The notes: generated by a model from the sequence alone, not told the origin. DNA of 64,000 nt from Clostridia bacterium (GCA_017429165.1 JAFRPL010000032.1:62001-126000), one strand, 5' to 3'. Counted from the first letter of the stretch, positions 32,766-42,277 are shown. Made by a program: numbers and translations.

Positions 32766-34529
32766 ATGGCTTTTTCAAACGCTTTTTTAGAAGAAGTTAA
32801 AGAGAAAAACGACATAATCGAAGTGGTCGGACGGCAGGTGCCGCTCAAGCGCGCCGGCAGCAACTACGTGGGGCTGTGCCCGTTCCATTCCGAAAAGACG
32901 CCGTCGTTCACGGTGTTTCCCGCCACGCAGAGCTATTACTGTTTCGGCTGCGGCGCCGGCGGCGACGCGGTGACGTTCGTGATGCAGACCGAGGGACTCG
33001 ACTACCCCGCCGCGATCGAGGCGCTCGCCAACCGCGCGGGGATCCCAGTGGAAGAAGACGGCGCGCGCACCGGCGAACGCTCGGTCAAAAAGCAGCGCGT
33101 CATAGGTGCCACTCGCGAGGCGGGCAGATTCTTTTACGCCAAGCTGATGTCGGCGGAAGGCGCGGCCGCGCGCGAATACTTGAAAAGGCGCGAGATCAGC
33201 GATCTTACGATCAAACGGTTCGGCATAGGTTACGCGCCAGACACAGGTTTTGAGCTGACGCGTTATTTAAGGGACAAGGGCTTTACGGAAGAAGAGCTTA
33301 AAGCTTCTTTCCTGAGCGGTGTGTCGAAAAAAGGCAACCTTTACGATATCTTCCGCAACCGCATAATGTTCCCGGTGTTCGACCTTGCGGGCAGTCCCGT
33401 GGCGTTTTCGGCGCGGCGGCTCAACGAAGCGGACGAGCGCAAATACGTGAACACCTCCGACACCCCGGCTTTCAAGAAATCCCGTATACTCTTCGGGCTG
33501 AACATAGCAAAATCCACTTCCGACGGCACGCTGATACTGTGCGAAGGCGCCGTTGACGCGATAGCTTTGCATCAGGCGGGATTCGACAATGCGTGCGCCA
33601 CGCTGGGGACCGCCATCACGCCCGAACACGCGCGCATCATAGCGCGTTTTGCAAAGACCGCGTACCTCGCCTACGACATAGACAAAGCAGGCAGGGCGGC
33701 GACCGACAAAGCCATGCATTACCTGAACGAGGTGGGCGTGGCGACAAAGATAATCAATCTGGGCACCGAAGCAAAGGATCCCGACGAATATATCAAAAAA
33801 TACGGTGCCGATTCGTTCCGCCGCCGCCTTAAGGGCTCGGAAGGTCAGAACGAATACACGCTCAACACCATAATCGGCAAGTACAATATGGATATCCCAG
33901 ACGAAAAGGCTTTCGCCGCGCGCGAGGTGACTTCGTTCCTCGCTTCGCTTTCGAGCGGCGCGGAACGCGATATCTACACCAGTTACGCCGCCGGAAAGCT
34001 GGGGATAAACCCCGCGATGCTCGCCGACGACGTGCGTCGCGCGGCTGCATATCTGCGCAAGAAAAACAAAAACGACTACGACGAGAATATGAAGCGCGAC
34101 GCCGAAGGGTTCGGGGACAAGGTCAACCGCGACAGGGTGCGTTTTTCTTCGGCGGCGACGCTGGAAGAGCGCATTCTGGGAATAATGATAACGCATCCCG
34201 ATCTGGCGCCGGACGCCGCCGGGAAGCTTACCGAAAACAGCTTTGTGACCGAGTTCGGCAGGCGCGTGTTCGCGGCTTTTGAAGAGTCGTTCCGCAAAGG
34301 CAGCGCGCCGCAGATATCGACGCACGGGTTCACTCCGGCCGAGACGGCGCGTATATCGCGCATGATGGCTCAGCGCGAGACGGCGCACGAAAACAGCGCT
34401 TCGGTGCTCGACGAGCTGATAACCAAGCTCGGGAGGCAGAAAGAGATGACCGAAGCCGACGAGAAGATAAAAGAAGACCCCGCTTCGTCGCTTGCGGATT
34501 ATATAGAAAAACTGAGAGATAAAAAATAA
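32766..34529 (+). CDS. dnaG: DNA primase
   Basis: The 587-residue protein makes RNA primers at the replication fork. The CHC2 zinc site is Cys38, His41, Cys59 and Cys62 (LCPFHSEKTPSF, then YYCFGCGAGG). The RNA polymerase and Toprim domains follow (ADERKYVNTSDTPAFKKS, then LILCEGAVDAIALHQAG near residue 256, and AYDIDKAGRAA). The C-terminal helicase-binding domain starts near residue 440. Length is normal. It lies between dgt and rpoD in the same orientation, as in other Clostridia. Confidence 0.97.
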   Translation: MAFSNAFLEEVKEKNDIIEVVGRQVPLKRAGSNYVGLCPFHSEKTPSFTVFPATQSYYCFGCGAGGDAVTFVMQTEGLDYPAAIEALANRAGIPVEEDGARTGERSVKKQRVIGATREAGRFFYAKLMSAEGAAAREYLKRREISDLTIKRFGIGYAPDTGFELTRYLRDKGFTEEELKASFLSGVSKKGNLYDIFRNRIMFPVFDLAGSPVAFSARRLNEADERKYVNTSDTPAFKKSRILFGLNIAKSTSDGTLILCEGAVDAIALHQAGFDNACATLGTAITPEHARIIARFAKTAYLAYDIDKAGRAATDKAMHYLNEVGVATKIINLGTEAKDPDEYIKKYGADSFRRRLKGSEGQNEYTLNTIIGKYNMDIPDEKAFAAREVTSFLASLSSGAERDIYTSYAAGKLGINPAMLADDVRRAAAYLRKKNKNDYDENMKRDAEGFGDKVNRDRVRFSSAATLEERILGIMITHPDLAPDAAGKLTENSFVTEFGRRVFAAFEESFRKGSAPQISTHGFTPAETARISRMMAQRETAHENSASVLDELITKLGRQKEMTEADEKIKEDPASSLADYIEKLRDKK

Positions 34530-34559
34530 CACACGCTACATATAGAAAGGAAAACCAAA

Positions 34560-35663
34560 ATGGACGAAAAAACCAACATTCTCAACGAACTCGTCGAACG
34601 CGGCAAGACCAAGGGCGCCATTTCCTCCGCCGAAGTGCTCGAAGCGCTCGACGACACCGACTGTTCGATCGATCTGCTGCTCAAAGCGTACGAGCTGCTC
34701 GAATCCAGCGGCGTGGAGATCACCAACGACTTTACGGATTCCGAAACGTTCGATATCCCCGAAGACGAGCTCACCGAAGAGGATATAGACGAGGATCCCG
34801 AACAGGTGGAAAATTATCTTGCGCAGGAGGGCGTTTCGATAGACGACCCGGTAAGGATGTATCTGCGCGAGATAGGCAACGTTCCCCTGCTCACCGCCGA
34901 CCAGGAAATGGAGCTTGCGCGCCGCATGACCGCCGGCGACACCGCCGCCAAAAAGCAGCTGGTGGAAGCCAACCTGCGCCTTGTCGTAAGCATTGCGAAA
35001 CGCTACGTCAACAGAGGTATGTTCTTCCTCGACCTGATCCAGGAAGGCAATTTAGGTCTGCTGAAAGCGGTCGAAAAATTCGATTCGTCCAAGGGGTTCA
35101 AGTTTTCGACTTACGCCACCTGGTGGATCCGCCAGGCGATAACCCGCGCCATAGCCGACCAGGCGCGCACCATAAGGATACCCGTCCATATGGTCGAGAC
35201 AATAAACAAGGTCTGCCGCATTTCGCGCCAGCTCGTCCAGGAGCTGGGGAGAGATCCCACCGAGGAAGAGATAGCCGAAGAAATGGGGATGCAGGTCGAA
35301 AAGGTACGCGATATCCTTAAGATAGCGCAGGAGCCCGTTTCGCTCGAGATGCCCATAGGCGAAGAAGAAGATTCGCATCTGGGCGACTTTATCGCCGACG
35401 AAAACGTCCCCGCGCCGCAGGACGCCGCTTCGTATTCGATGCTCAAGGAGCAGCTGTTCGAAGTGCTGCACACGCTAACCCCGCGCGAAGAAAACGTGCT
35501 CAAGCTGCGTTTCGGTCTTGAGGACGGCAGGCCCAGGACTCTTGAGGAAGTGGGCAAGGTGTTCAGCATCACGCGTGAACGCATACGTCAGATCGAAGCC
35601 AAAGCGCTGCGCAAGCTGCGCCATCCCAGCCGTTCCAAACGGCTCAAGGACTATCTTGAATAA
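34560..35663 (+). CDS. rpoD: Primary sigma factor RpoD/SigA
   Basis: The 367-residue protein is the housekeeping sigma factor. A short acidic region 1.1 occupies the first 80 residues, region 1.2 begins [16 protein letters not shown], region 2 is [21 protein letters not shown] with the -10-contacting [17 protein letters not shown], and region 4 ends with [25 protein letters not shown]. This agrees with the TTGACA/TATAAT promoters seen through the window. AGAAAGGA is well placed before the start. It is 20 bp before pheS. Confidence 0.98.
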   Translation: MDEKTNILNELVERGKTKGAISSAEVLEALDDTDCSIDLLLKAYELLESSGVEITNDFTDSETFDIPEDELTEEDIDEDPEQVENYLAQEGVSIDDPVRMYLREIGNVPLLTADQEMELARRMTAGDTAAKKQLVEANLRLVVSIAKRYVNRGMFFLDLIQEGNLGLLKAVEKFDSSKGFKFSTYATWWIRQAITRAIADQARTIRIPVHMVETINKVCRISRQLVQELGRDPTEEEIAEEMGMQVEKVRDILKIAQEPVSLEMPIGEEEDSHLGDFIADENVPAPQDAASYSMLKEQLFEVLHTLTPREENVLKLRFGLEDGRPRTLEEVGKVFSITRERIRQIEAKALRKLRHPSRSKRLKDYLE

Positions 35664-35683
35664 TTCTGCAGAGGTACGATACG

Positions 35684-36703
35684 ATGCTTAATAAACTTAA
35701 AGAAATCGAAGATTCCGGAATAAACGAGATCAACGGATCGTCTTCAACCGCCGCGCTCGAGGAGCTGCGGATAAAATATCTGGGCAAAAAAGGCGCGCTC
35801 ACTTCCATACTGCGCCAGCTCGGCACGCTTTCTTCCGAAGAGCGCCCCAAGGTCGGCGCCGCCGCCAACGTGGTGAGACAAAAGATAGAAGCCAGGATCG
35901 AACAGAAGCTCGCGGAGCTCGAATCGCTCCAGCTCGACTTCAAGCTCAAGGCCGAAAAAGTCGACGTAACGCTGCCGGGCAGAAAAAAAGAAATAGGCCA
36001 TCTTCATCCGCTGCGTTCCACCGAAAACCGCATGATAGAGATATTCGTGAGCATGGGTTTCGATCTGGTCGAAGGGCCCGAGGTCGAATCGGTCTACAAC
36101 AATTTCGACGCGCTCAACGCGCCGGCCGACCATCCTTCACGCGATGAGACCGACACATTCTATATTTCTGATTCCGTAGTGCTGCGCACGCAGACTTCGC
36201 CGGTGCAGATACGCGCCATGCAGACGCGCAAGCCGCCGATCCGCATCATTTCGCCGGGCAAGGTCTACCGCTGCGATTCGCCCGACGCCACCCATTCGCC
36301 CGTGTTCCACCAGCTCGAAGGTCTTGTGATAGACAAACACATAACGCTGGGCGATCTTAAAGGCACGCTCGACCTGTTCGCGCAGAGCATGTTCGGCGAA
36401 GGCACAAGGACGAGACTGCGCCCGCACAACTTCCCCTTCACCGAACCTTCGGTGGAAGTTGACTTTTCGTGTTTCGCCTGCGGCGGCAAGGGCTGCAAGC
36501 TGTGCAAGGGCGAAGGCTGGATAGAAATGCTGGGCGCCGGCATGGTGCATCCCAACGTGCTTGCCGGCTGCGGCATAGACCCCGATGAATACACCGGATT
36601 CGCATTCGGCGTGGGCATAGAACGCACCGCCATGCGCAAATACAACATCAACGACCTGCGCCTTTTCTACGAAAACGACGTGCGCTTTATCGGTCAGTTT
36701 TAA
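35684..36703 (+). CDS. pheS: Phenylalanine--tRNA ligase alpha subunit
   Basis: The 339-residue subunit carries the class II catalytic core: N-terminal coiled coil (about 1-90), motif 2 (RTQTSPVQIRAM, then PGKVYRCDSPDATHSPVFHQ) and motif 3 (FGVGIERTAMRKY). A four-cysteine insert CFACGGKGCKLC is common in bacterial PheS. It charges tRNA-Phe with PheT as a heterotetramer. GCAGAGG precedes the ATG. It follows rpoD by 20 bp with no T-box leader, so it may be read from the upstream operon rather than regulated by uncharged tRNA. Confidence 0.97.
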   Translation: MLNKLKEIEDSGINEINGSSSTAALEELRIKYLGKKGALTSILRQLGTLSSEERPKVGAAANVVRQKIEARIEQKLAELESLQLDFKLKAEKVDVTLPGRKKEIGHLHPLRSTENRMIEIFVSMGFDLVEGPEVESVYNNFDALNAPADHPSRDETDTFYISDSVVLRTQTSPVQIRAMQTRKPPIRIISPGKVYRCDSPDATHSPVFHQLEGLVIDKHITLGDLKGTLDLFAQSMFGEGTRTRLRPHNFPFTEPSVEVDFSCFACGGKGCKLCKGEGWIEMLGAGMVHPNVLAGCGIDPDEYTGFAFGVGIERTAMRKYNINDLRLFYENDVRFIGQF

Positions 36704-36723
36704 GTGAGGAGGAATAGGTCATT

Positions 36724-39099
36724 ATGAAAGTTTCGCTCAACTGGTTAAAAGATTACGCTTCTTTCCCCGCCGACATCCACGACTACACCGAAGGGATGAC
36801 GATGTCCGGCACCAAGGTGGAAGGCTGGGAAGCTTTAGGCGAAGATATTGAAAACGTTGTGGTGGGCAAAGTGCTCTCCATGGAACGCCACCCCGATTCG
36901 GACCATCTTTGGGTCTGCAGCGTGGACGCCGGCGGCGAAAGGCCTTTGCAGATAGTGACCGGCGCTCAGAACGTGCGCGTCGGCGATCTCGTCCCCGCCT
37001 GTCTCGACGGAGCAAAGCTCCCCGGCGGAAAGACGATAAAGACCGGCAAACTGCGCGGAGTCCTTTCGGAAGGCATGCTCTGTTCGATTTCGGAACTGGG
37101 GCTGACTCTGCACGATTTTCCGTACGCCGTCGAAGATGGTATATTCATCCTTAAAGAAGACTGCAAGCCCGGCGACGATATACGCGACGTGCTGATGCTG
37201 CGCGACATTCTGGTGGATTTTGAACTGACGTTCAACCGCCCGGACTGTCTTGCGCTGCTGGGTATCGCGCGCGAGACCGCCGCGACTTTCCGCACCGCGC
37301 TCAAATACGAAGAGCCGGTCGTTGCGCCCAAAAACGACGGCGACGACGTGACCGGATACGTAAGCGTTAAGGTGGAAAACCCCGCGCTCTGCCCGCGTTA
37401 CACCGCGCGCGCCGTCAAAAACGTAAAAATAGGCCCGTCGCCGCTCTGGATGCGCGCCAGACTCCGCGCCTGCGGCGTGAGACCCATAAATAACATTGTC
37501 GATATAACCAACTACGTCATGCTCGAATACGGTCAGCCGATGCATGCGTTCGACCACGAGTTCATAAAGAGCAAATCCATAGTCGTGCGCAACGCGCGCG
37601 AAGGCGAAAGCATCATAACGCTCGACAGCGCCGAACGCAAGCTCGACCCTTCGATGCTCATTATCGCCGACGGCGAACGCGCAATAGCGCTCGCGGGCGT
37701 GATGGGCGGCGAGAATTCCGAAATAAACGACAACACCGCGACCGTCATTTTCGAATCCGCCAACTTCAACCGCGAAAATATACGTTTCACCTCGCGTGCG
37801 GTGGGACTGCGCACCGATTCTTCCAAACGTTTTGAAAAAGGGCTTCCGCCCTACAACGCGCTCCCCGCGATCAACCGTGCGTGCCGGCTCGTGGAAGAGC
37901 TGGGCTGCGGCGAAGTCGTGGACGGCGTGATCGACGTCTGCTCGACCGACATAGCTCCTTATAAAGTGGATTTCAAGCCGCAGCGCATAAATCAGATACT
38001 CGGCACTTCCCTTTGCGACGCCGAGATCGCGGACATACTTTCGCTCATAGGATTCAAAGCCGAAGGCGACAAGGTCACCGTTCCCGCGTACCGCACCGAT
38101 ATCGTCAACACCGCCGACCTCGCCGAAGAAGTGGGCAGGCTTTACGGCGTTGACAAAATAGAAGGCACGCGCTTTGAAGGCAGGGCCGCCGAAGGACATA
38201 TCACCCCGGGCAAGCAGCTGTGCAATCTGCTGGACGAATACTGCACCGGGCTCGGATATTCCGAAATATACACCTATTCGTTCATATCGCCGCTGTGGTT
38301 CGATAAGATCCGCCTTTCCGCGGACGACGCGCGCCGCGACGCCATAAAGATACGAAACCCGTTGGGCGACGAGACTTCTATAATGCGCACCACCGCGCTG
38401 CCTTCGATGCTTTCATGCATATCGCTCAATTACAGCCGCCACAACCTGAGCGCAAAGCTCTTTGAAACCGCCACGGTGTTCAGAAAGAGCGGCGAGATGT
38501 CAGACGAGCGGAAGATATTGTGCCTTGGCAGTTACGGAAACGGCGATTTCTTCGATATCAAAGGCGATATCGAAGCCATACTCGACGCCCTGGGAATAAA
38601 AGGTCGTGCGTTCGTAAAATGTCCGGACGAACATTCCTACCATCCGGGCAGATGCGCAAAGATCTATTGCGGCGATACCTGCATAGGCGTGTTCGGTCAG
38701 GTACATCCGCTCGCCGCGCGCGAATTCGGCATTGAATGCGAATGCTTCGCAGCCGAGCTGGAGCTCGACGCGCTTGGCGCCTGCCGCGCCGAACCGCAGT
38801 ATGTGCCGATACCGGTGTTCCCCGCTTCGGAGCGCGACCTTGCGCTGGTGATGGACGAAGACGCCGAAGCCGGAGCGGTCTGCGACATCATAAAGAAATA
38901 CGGCGGCAAAGCGCTGGTAAACGTGAACGTCTTTGACGTTTACCGCGGCAAAGGCGTGGAGGAAGGCAAAAAGAGCGTGGCGTTCCGGCTCACGTTCCGT
39001 CTGCCCGACAAGACGCTGAGCGACGAAGACGTCGACAAAGCCATAAGCAAGATACTCAAAAAGCTCGGCGAAGAAGCCGGTATCGCTTTGAGATCTTAG
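36724..39099 (+). CDS. pheT: Phenylalanine--tRNA ligase beta subunit
   Basis: The 791-residue subunit is complete. It has the N-terminal EMAP-like tRNA-binding domain (VVVGKVLSMERHPDSDHLWVC, about 42-150, given here in part), the B3/B4 editing domain (ARAVKNVKIGPSPLW, RPINNIVDITNYVMLEYGQP, given in part), the B5 domain and a C-terminal anticodon-binding FDX-ACB domain (YVPIPVFPASERDLALVM). The start follows AGGAGG at a good distance and lies 20 bp after pheS. A hairpin without T-tract follows. Confidence 0.97.
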   Translation: MKVSLNWLKDYASFPADIHDYTEGMTMSGTKVEGWEALGEDIENVVVGKVLSMERHPDSDHLWVCSVDAGGERPLQIVTGAQNVRVGDLVPACLDGAKLPGGKTIKTGKLRGVLSEGMLCSISELGLTLHDFPYAVEDGIFILKEDCKPGDDIRDVLMLRDILVDFELTFNRPDCLALLGIARETAATFRTALKYEEPVVAPKNDGDDVTGYVSVKVENPALCPRYTARAVKNVKIGPSPLWMRARLRACGVRPINNIVDITNYVMLEYGQPMHAFDHEFIKSKSIVVRNAREGESIITLDSAERKLDPSMLIIADGERAIALAGVMGGENSEINDNTATVIFESANFNRENIRFTSRAVGLRTDSSKRFEKGLPPYNALPAINRACRLVEELGCGEVVDGVIDVCSTDIAPYKVDFKPQRINQILGTSLCDAEIADILSLIGFKAEGDKVTVPAYRTDIVNTADLAEEVGRLYGVDKIEGTRFEGRAAEGHITPGKQLCNLLDEYCTGLGYSEIYTYSFISPLWFDKIRLSADDARRDAIKIRNPLGDETSIMRTTALPSMLSCISLNYSRHNLSAKLFETATVFRKSGEMSDERKILCLGSYGNGDFFDIKGDIEAILDALGIKGRAFVKCPDEHSYHPGRCAKIYCGDTCIGVFGQVHPLAAREFGIECECFAAELELDALGACRAEPQYVPIPVFPASERDLALVMDEDAEAGAVCDIIKKYGGKALVNVNVFDVYRGKGVEEGKKSVAFRLTFRLPDKTLSDEDVDKAISKILKKLGEEAGIALRS

Positions 39100-39109
39100 T
39101 GTTACCGCA

Positions 39110-39127
39110 GGGCGGCGGACGCCGCCC
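39110..39127 (+). terminator. Hairpin after pheT
   Basis: GGGCGGC (39110-39116) pairs with GCCGCCC (39121-39127). There is no T-tract, so it is a weak terminator at best or a stabilising 3' hairpin. Confidence 0.4.
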
Positions 39128-39138
39128 CCAAAACCCTA

Positions 39139-39167
39139 TTGCATTCGACACAAAAACGTGCTATAAT
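39139..39167 (+). promoter_or_regulatory. ireB promoter
   Basis: TTGCAT at 39139-39144 and TATAAT at 39162-39167 are separated by 17 bp, 32 bp before the ireB start. Confidence 0.75.
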
Positions 39168-39199
39168 AATATCAAATATATAAACGGGAGGCAAAAGCA

Positions 39200-39451
39200 A
39201 TGGAAGAGAACAACAAGACAAGACCGTTCAGCATTAAAGAGCAGGAAGAGATCCAGATGCGCAACGTGCTCCAGTGTGTGTACGATTCGCTCAAGGAAAA
39301 AGGCTATAACCCCATCAACCAGCTCGTGGGCTATATCCTTTCGGAAGACCCCACCTATATCACCAACCACAACAACGCGCGCTCGCTCATACGCAAGATC
39401 GACCGCGACAAGCTTTTGCGTTCTCTGGTACAGAACTATCTTAAGCTTTGA
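39200..39451 (+). CDS. ireB: IreB/ReoM-family regulatory phosphoprotein
   Basis: The 83-residue protein belongs to UPF0297: [20 protein letters not shown], then [20 protein letters not shown] and [14 protein letters not shown]. In Enterococcus and Listeria the homologue is phosphorylated on N-terminal Thr by the PASTA kinase and controls MurA turnover and cephalosporin resistance. The Thr in the N-terminal KTRPFS is in a position comparable with that phosphosite. CGGGAGG is well placed. It has its own promoter and is followed closely by an unknown small gene. Confidence 0.95.
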   Translation: MEENNKTRPFSIKEQEEIQMRNVLQCVYDSLKEKGYNPINQLVGYILSEDPTYITNHNNARSLIRKIDRDKLLRSLVQNYLKL

Positions 39452-39467
39452 GAAAGGAACTTTGATA

Positions 39468-39770
39468 ATGGGCGAAGAAATAAAAACTTTGATGTATAAA
39501 GGCAAGCCGCTGGTAAGGCAGGGGCAGTTCCTTTATTACGGTTTCCCCGATGACAAGGCGATTCTGTTTATGAACATACTCGAGACCAAAAAGTCGGGAG
39601 ACCTGGATATAGCCACGCGCGTGCTCGTGCAGATACAATCTACCGACGACGAGCTGAGTTTTGCCGACAAGGTGCTGAAACAGTGCGAAAAAGGCAGTTT
39701 TTACGAAGCGTTCGAGATAGGCACCATCTGGCTTTGGCGCGAGCTGAACAAAAACGAACAAGGCAAATAA
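39468..39770 (+). CDS. Conserved-looking small protein of unknown function
   Basis: The 100-residue soluble protein is not assigned. It begins MGEEIKTLMYKGKPLVRQG, has LYYGFPDDKAILFMNIL and a central SGDLDIATRVLVQIQ, and ends with an amphipathic helix rich in Trp, Arg and Glu. No cysteine pair, membrane segment or nucleotide motif is present apart from one Cys. The ATG at 39468 has AAAGGA upstream; the frame stays open to 39099 but that part runs through the ireB promoter and coding region. It is 16 bp after ireB and 13 bp before the MBL gene, so it belongs to that transcript. Confidence 0.8.
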   Translation: MGEEIKTLMYKGKPLVRQGQFLYYGFPDDKAILFMNILETKKSGDLDIATRVLVQIQSTDDELSFADKVLKQCEKGSFYEAFEIGTIWLWRELNKNEQGK

Positions 39771-39783
39771 TGGGGTAAAAGTT

Positions 39784-40611
39784 ATGAAACTGACTTATCT
39801 CGGCACCGCCGCCGCCGAAGGGTGGCCCGCGGTATACTGCAACTGCGACCACTGCAAGCGCGCAAAGGCGGCGGGCGGAAGGAATATCCGCACGCGCAGC
39901 CAGGCGCTTATCAACGACGATCTGCTTATCGACTACCCCGCCGATACATACGCCCACGCGCTGTTCAACAAGCTCGATCTTTCGGCGGTGCGGTATCTTA
40001 TTTTCACCCACGCGCACATGGATCACTGCGAGCCGCTGGATCTTGCGTTCCGTGCCGAAAGCTGCTACGCCCACGATATGACCTGCGCAGACCTCGATAT
40101 CTACGGCAACGAAGCGTGCAAAAAGCGGCTGGAAAACGCACTTGCGGTATATCAAGACGAAAGGGCGAAATACAGCTACACCGTCGTAAAGCCGTTCGAG
40201 CCGGTGGAGTTCGGCAATTACAAGGTGACTCCGCTCAAGGCGCACCATTCGAGCCCCAACGATTTGGTTTACATAATCCAGTCAGATGGCAAGACGGTGC
40301 TCTACCTGCACGACACCGGGACAAAGATCGAAGATTCCATTGAATACCTTGTATCCAACAAGATAAAGGCCGACCTTGTGAGCTACGACTGCACCTTTGT
40401 GGCGCTCCCCAGCGGAGGCGGACACATGGGGCTCGACACCAACGTCGTGATGCGCGATCTGTTCCTTGAAAAAGGGATAATCGATACGAACACGGTAAAC
40501 GTCATCAACCACTTTTCGCATAACGGCAAGCTCATCTACGACGAGCTCGTCCCCGTCGCGCGCGAACTGGGGTTTGAAACTTCCTACGACGGGATGGTAA
40601 TTGAGGTTTGA
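39784..40611 (+). CDS. MBL-fold metal-dependent hydrolase, PhnP-like
   Basis: The 275-residue cytoplasmic protein has the metallo-beta-lactamase fold. The metal motif HAHMDH is at residues 76-81, and further ligands fall in KAHHSSP, LYLHDTGT and a late NHFSH. A cysteine group at the N-terminus (CNCDHCKRAK) resembles the zinc-binding start of PhnP/RNase BN-like phosphodiesterases, which favours a cyclic-phosphodiester or similar substrate. No phn genes are nearby. It lies 13 bp after the unknown small gene. Confidence 0.88.
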   Translation: MKLTYLGTAAAEGWPAVYCNCDHCKRAKAAGGRNIRTRSQALINDDLLIDYPADTYAHALFNKLDLSAVRYLIFTHAHMDHCEPLDLAFRAESCYAHDMTCADLDIYGNEACKKRLENALAVYQDERAKYSYTVVKPFEPVEFGNYKVTPLKAHHSSPNDLVYIIQSDGKTVLYLHDTGTKIEDSIEYLVSNKIKADLVSYDCTFVALPSGGGHMGLDTNVVMRDLFLEKGIIDTNTVNVINHFSHNGKLIYDELVPVARELGFETSYDGMVIEV

Positions 40612-40650
40612 TCCCGTACAATGAACAATCAGCCAAGGAGGAATAATACT

Positions 40651-41706
40651 ATGAAAACAAAAATTATTATCTATTTGCTGCTTCTTGTATTTGTTTTGGT
40701 ATCATGCAATAACAATAACGTCAATGTATCTGAAGAAATAAGCCGCGACGACAGTATACCGGCTGTTTCCGACACGGAAAGCAGTGGGGCTGAAAGCAGC
40801 GAGACTGAAAGCAACGAGACTGAAAGCAGCGAGACTGAAAGCAGCGAGCCCGAGGCCGGGTTTATGAATAAATACGAGTTCGATCCCATCCCTTCGGCGG
40901 AAACGTTCGCCCCGGGGAAGCTCAACGTATATAAGGATCCCTACCCTTACGGCGAGGAAGGCCCGGAATTCGAAGTGACCGAAGCGATGATGAAGAAATG
41001 CGAAAACGACCTTCACGCGTTCACGCTGACGCTGGACGAAATTTACCGTTCCGGTCTGCAGCTGAAAGACGAAGAAGAAGGCACGTACGGGATAGAGCAG
41101 AATAACACGTATATCATTGCCGGACCCGGCAGCGAGATGCTGATCTATTATACGCAGCCGCGCAATGAACTGAACGCGACCGAAGACGACCTGCTCGAAC
41201 AGGACATAGAATTCCTTGACGAGTTGTTGGATTTTTACGGGTTCGACCGCACGAAGCTCACCGTAGTTTCCGAGAAACTGATCACTGCGGAAAGTACGAC
41301 CGTTACGTTTGTGATAAGCGAAACCGTCAGAGCTCCCGCGGATCTTGCGGCGGCGGCAATTTCGCGCTGCGTTAAGATAAGTGCGACAAACGGCATGATC
41401 ACGGGCATAAAAGCCATATCGTACGAGCTCGAGGCCGAGAAAAGCGCGGACGCGCTGACATACGCCGAAGCGAAAGCGAAACTGCTTGCGAACGAATACT
41501 GCAAAGACAATTACGATCTGAGCGTGATACCGCAGCTCACCGAAAACGATATCGCCGGCTGCACGCTCGTTTATAAAGGCGTATACGACGACGAGCGAAA
41601 CTGGTTCGCTCCCGGTTCGGACAAATACGTTCCTTATTACTGCTTTTACGTTACGGCAGATGCAAACGGCAATATGACGAAGGCGTACGTTTGCGCGTTG
41701 AAGTAA
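40651..41706 (+). CDS. Lipoprotein with tandem Ser/Glu/Thr repeats
   Basis: The 351-residue protein has a lipoprotein signal ending LVSC (Cys19) followed by an asparagine run, then a linker of short repeats (ETESS). From about residue 75 the protein has two similar alpha/beta halves (LHAFTLTLDEIYRSGLQL and so on), which recall PepSY-like or substrate-binding modules but are not assigned. ATG 40651 has CAAGGAGG upstream; an in-frame ATG at 40621 would place ten charged residues before the signal. It is exported and anchored to the membrane. Neighbouring 41744 is a second small lipoprotein, possibly its partner. Confidence 0.75.
   Translation: MKTKIIIYLLLLVFVLVSCNNNNVNVSEEISRDDSIPAVSDTESSGAESSETESNETESSETESSEPEAGFMNKYEFDPIPSAETFAPGKLNVYKDPYPYGEEGPEFEVTEAMMKKCENDLHAFTLTLDEIYRSGLQLKDEEEGTYGIEQNNTYIIAGPGSEMLIYYTQPRNELNATEDDLLEQDIEFLDELLDFYGFDRTKLTVVSEKLITAESTTVTFVISETVRAPADLAAAAISRCVKISATNGMITGIKAISYELEAEKSADALTYAEAKAKLLANEYCKDNYDLSVIPQLTENDIAGCTLVYKGVYDDERNWFAPGSDKYVPYYCFYVTADANGNMTKAYVCALK
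40788..40847 (+). repeat. 15-bp in-frame tandem repeat
   Basis: Four copies of a 15-bp unit close to GACTGAAAGCAGCGA (starts 40788, 40803, 40818, 40833) encode the repeating peptide ETESS/N in the lipoprotein linker. A partial fifth unit precedes them. The copies are nearly identical, so copy number is likely to vary between strains. Confidence 0.85.
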
Positions 41707-41743
41707 AAGGATTTCATTACAGAGGGGGGGAAAAAACATCTGT

Positions 41744-42256
41744 ATGAAAAAGACGGTAATATTTGTTTTGATCATCGTTACGGCATTTTGTTTCTGTTCC
41801 TGCGCAAGCGACTCGAAGCCAGCCGGATACGTGGATTTTGACAAGCTCCCCGCCGGATACCTCACGGAAAACGCCATAGAAGACGGCTGCGTGGTGTTCG
41901 TGGGCAATAAGATTATCGCCGGCAAAGAGGTCTGGGACGCGTTTATCGCGGACGTCGGCAAAAACGCCGCGTGCATAGTGCGTGTCGCGACCAAACAGAA
42001 CGAAAAAGATTCGTTCCGGTTTATTGATCTTTCGTACGCGGATTCGGCTTTCAGCGTCAAAACGAACGACGGCATCGACAAGAGCTACAAGTTCCTGAAC
42101 CACTACGCGCCCGCCGACGGAGACGACCCCGCGATCGAGCGCTATGCGCTCACCAACGAAGAAAACATCACCTACGCCGAGATCGAAAGACGGCTTGCAA
42201 GCAGTCTCGCAAATGACTCGATAGACGTTTTCTTTGTCTATTTGGACATAGAATAA
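41744..42256 (+). CDS. Small lipoprotein of unknown function
   Basis: The 170-residue protein starts with a lipoprotein signal (hydrophobic core 4-15) and a cluster of three cysteines ending CSC; Cys20 is the likely lipidated one. The mature part of about 150 residues contains FDKLPAGYLTENAIEDG, SFRFIDLSYADSAF and an acidic C-terminus ending FFVYLDIE. No family is recognised. It follows the previous lipoprotein by 37 bp with GAGGGGGG upstream and ends at a strong terminator, so the two form the end of one transcript. Confidence 0.75.
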   Translation: MKKTVIFVLIIVTAFCFCSCASDSKPAGYVDFDKLPAGYLTENAIEDGCVVFVGNKIIAGKEVWDAFIADVGKNAACIVRVATKQNEKDSFRFIDLSYADSAFSVKTNDGIDKSYKFLNHYAPADGDDPAIERYALTNEENITYAEIERRLASSLANDSIDVFFVYLDIE

Positions 42257-42277
42257 GCTTGCTTTAAAAGGCGAAGG

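Noticed and set aside
35664-35683. T-box riboswitch before pheS
   Set aside because: Only 20 bp are available between rpoD and pheS, too short for a T-box; no T-box motif was seen.
39099-39467. Upstream part of the frame containing the 100-residue unknown protein
   Set aside because: It is out of frame with ireB, which occupies the same DNA, and it passes the ireB promoter.
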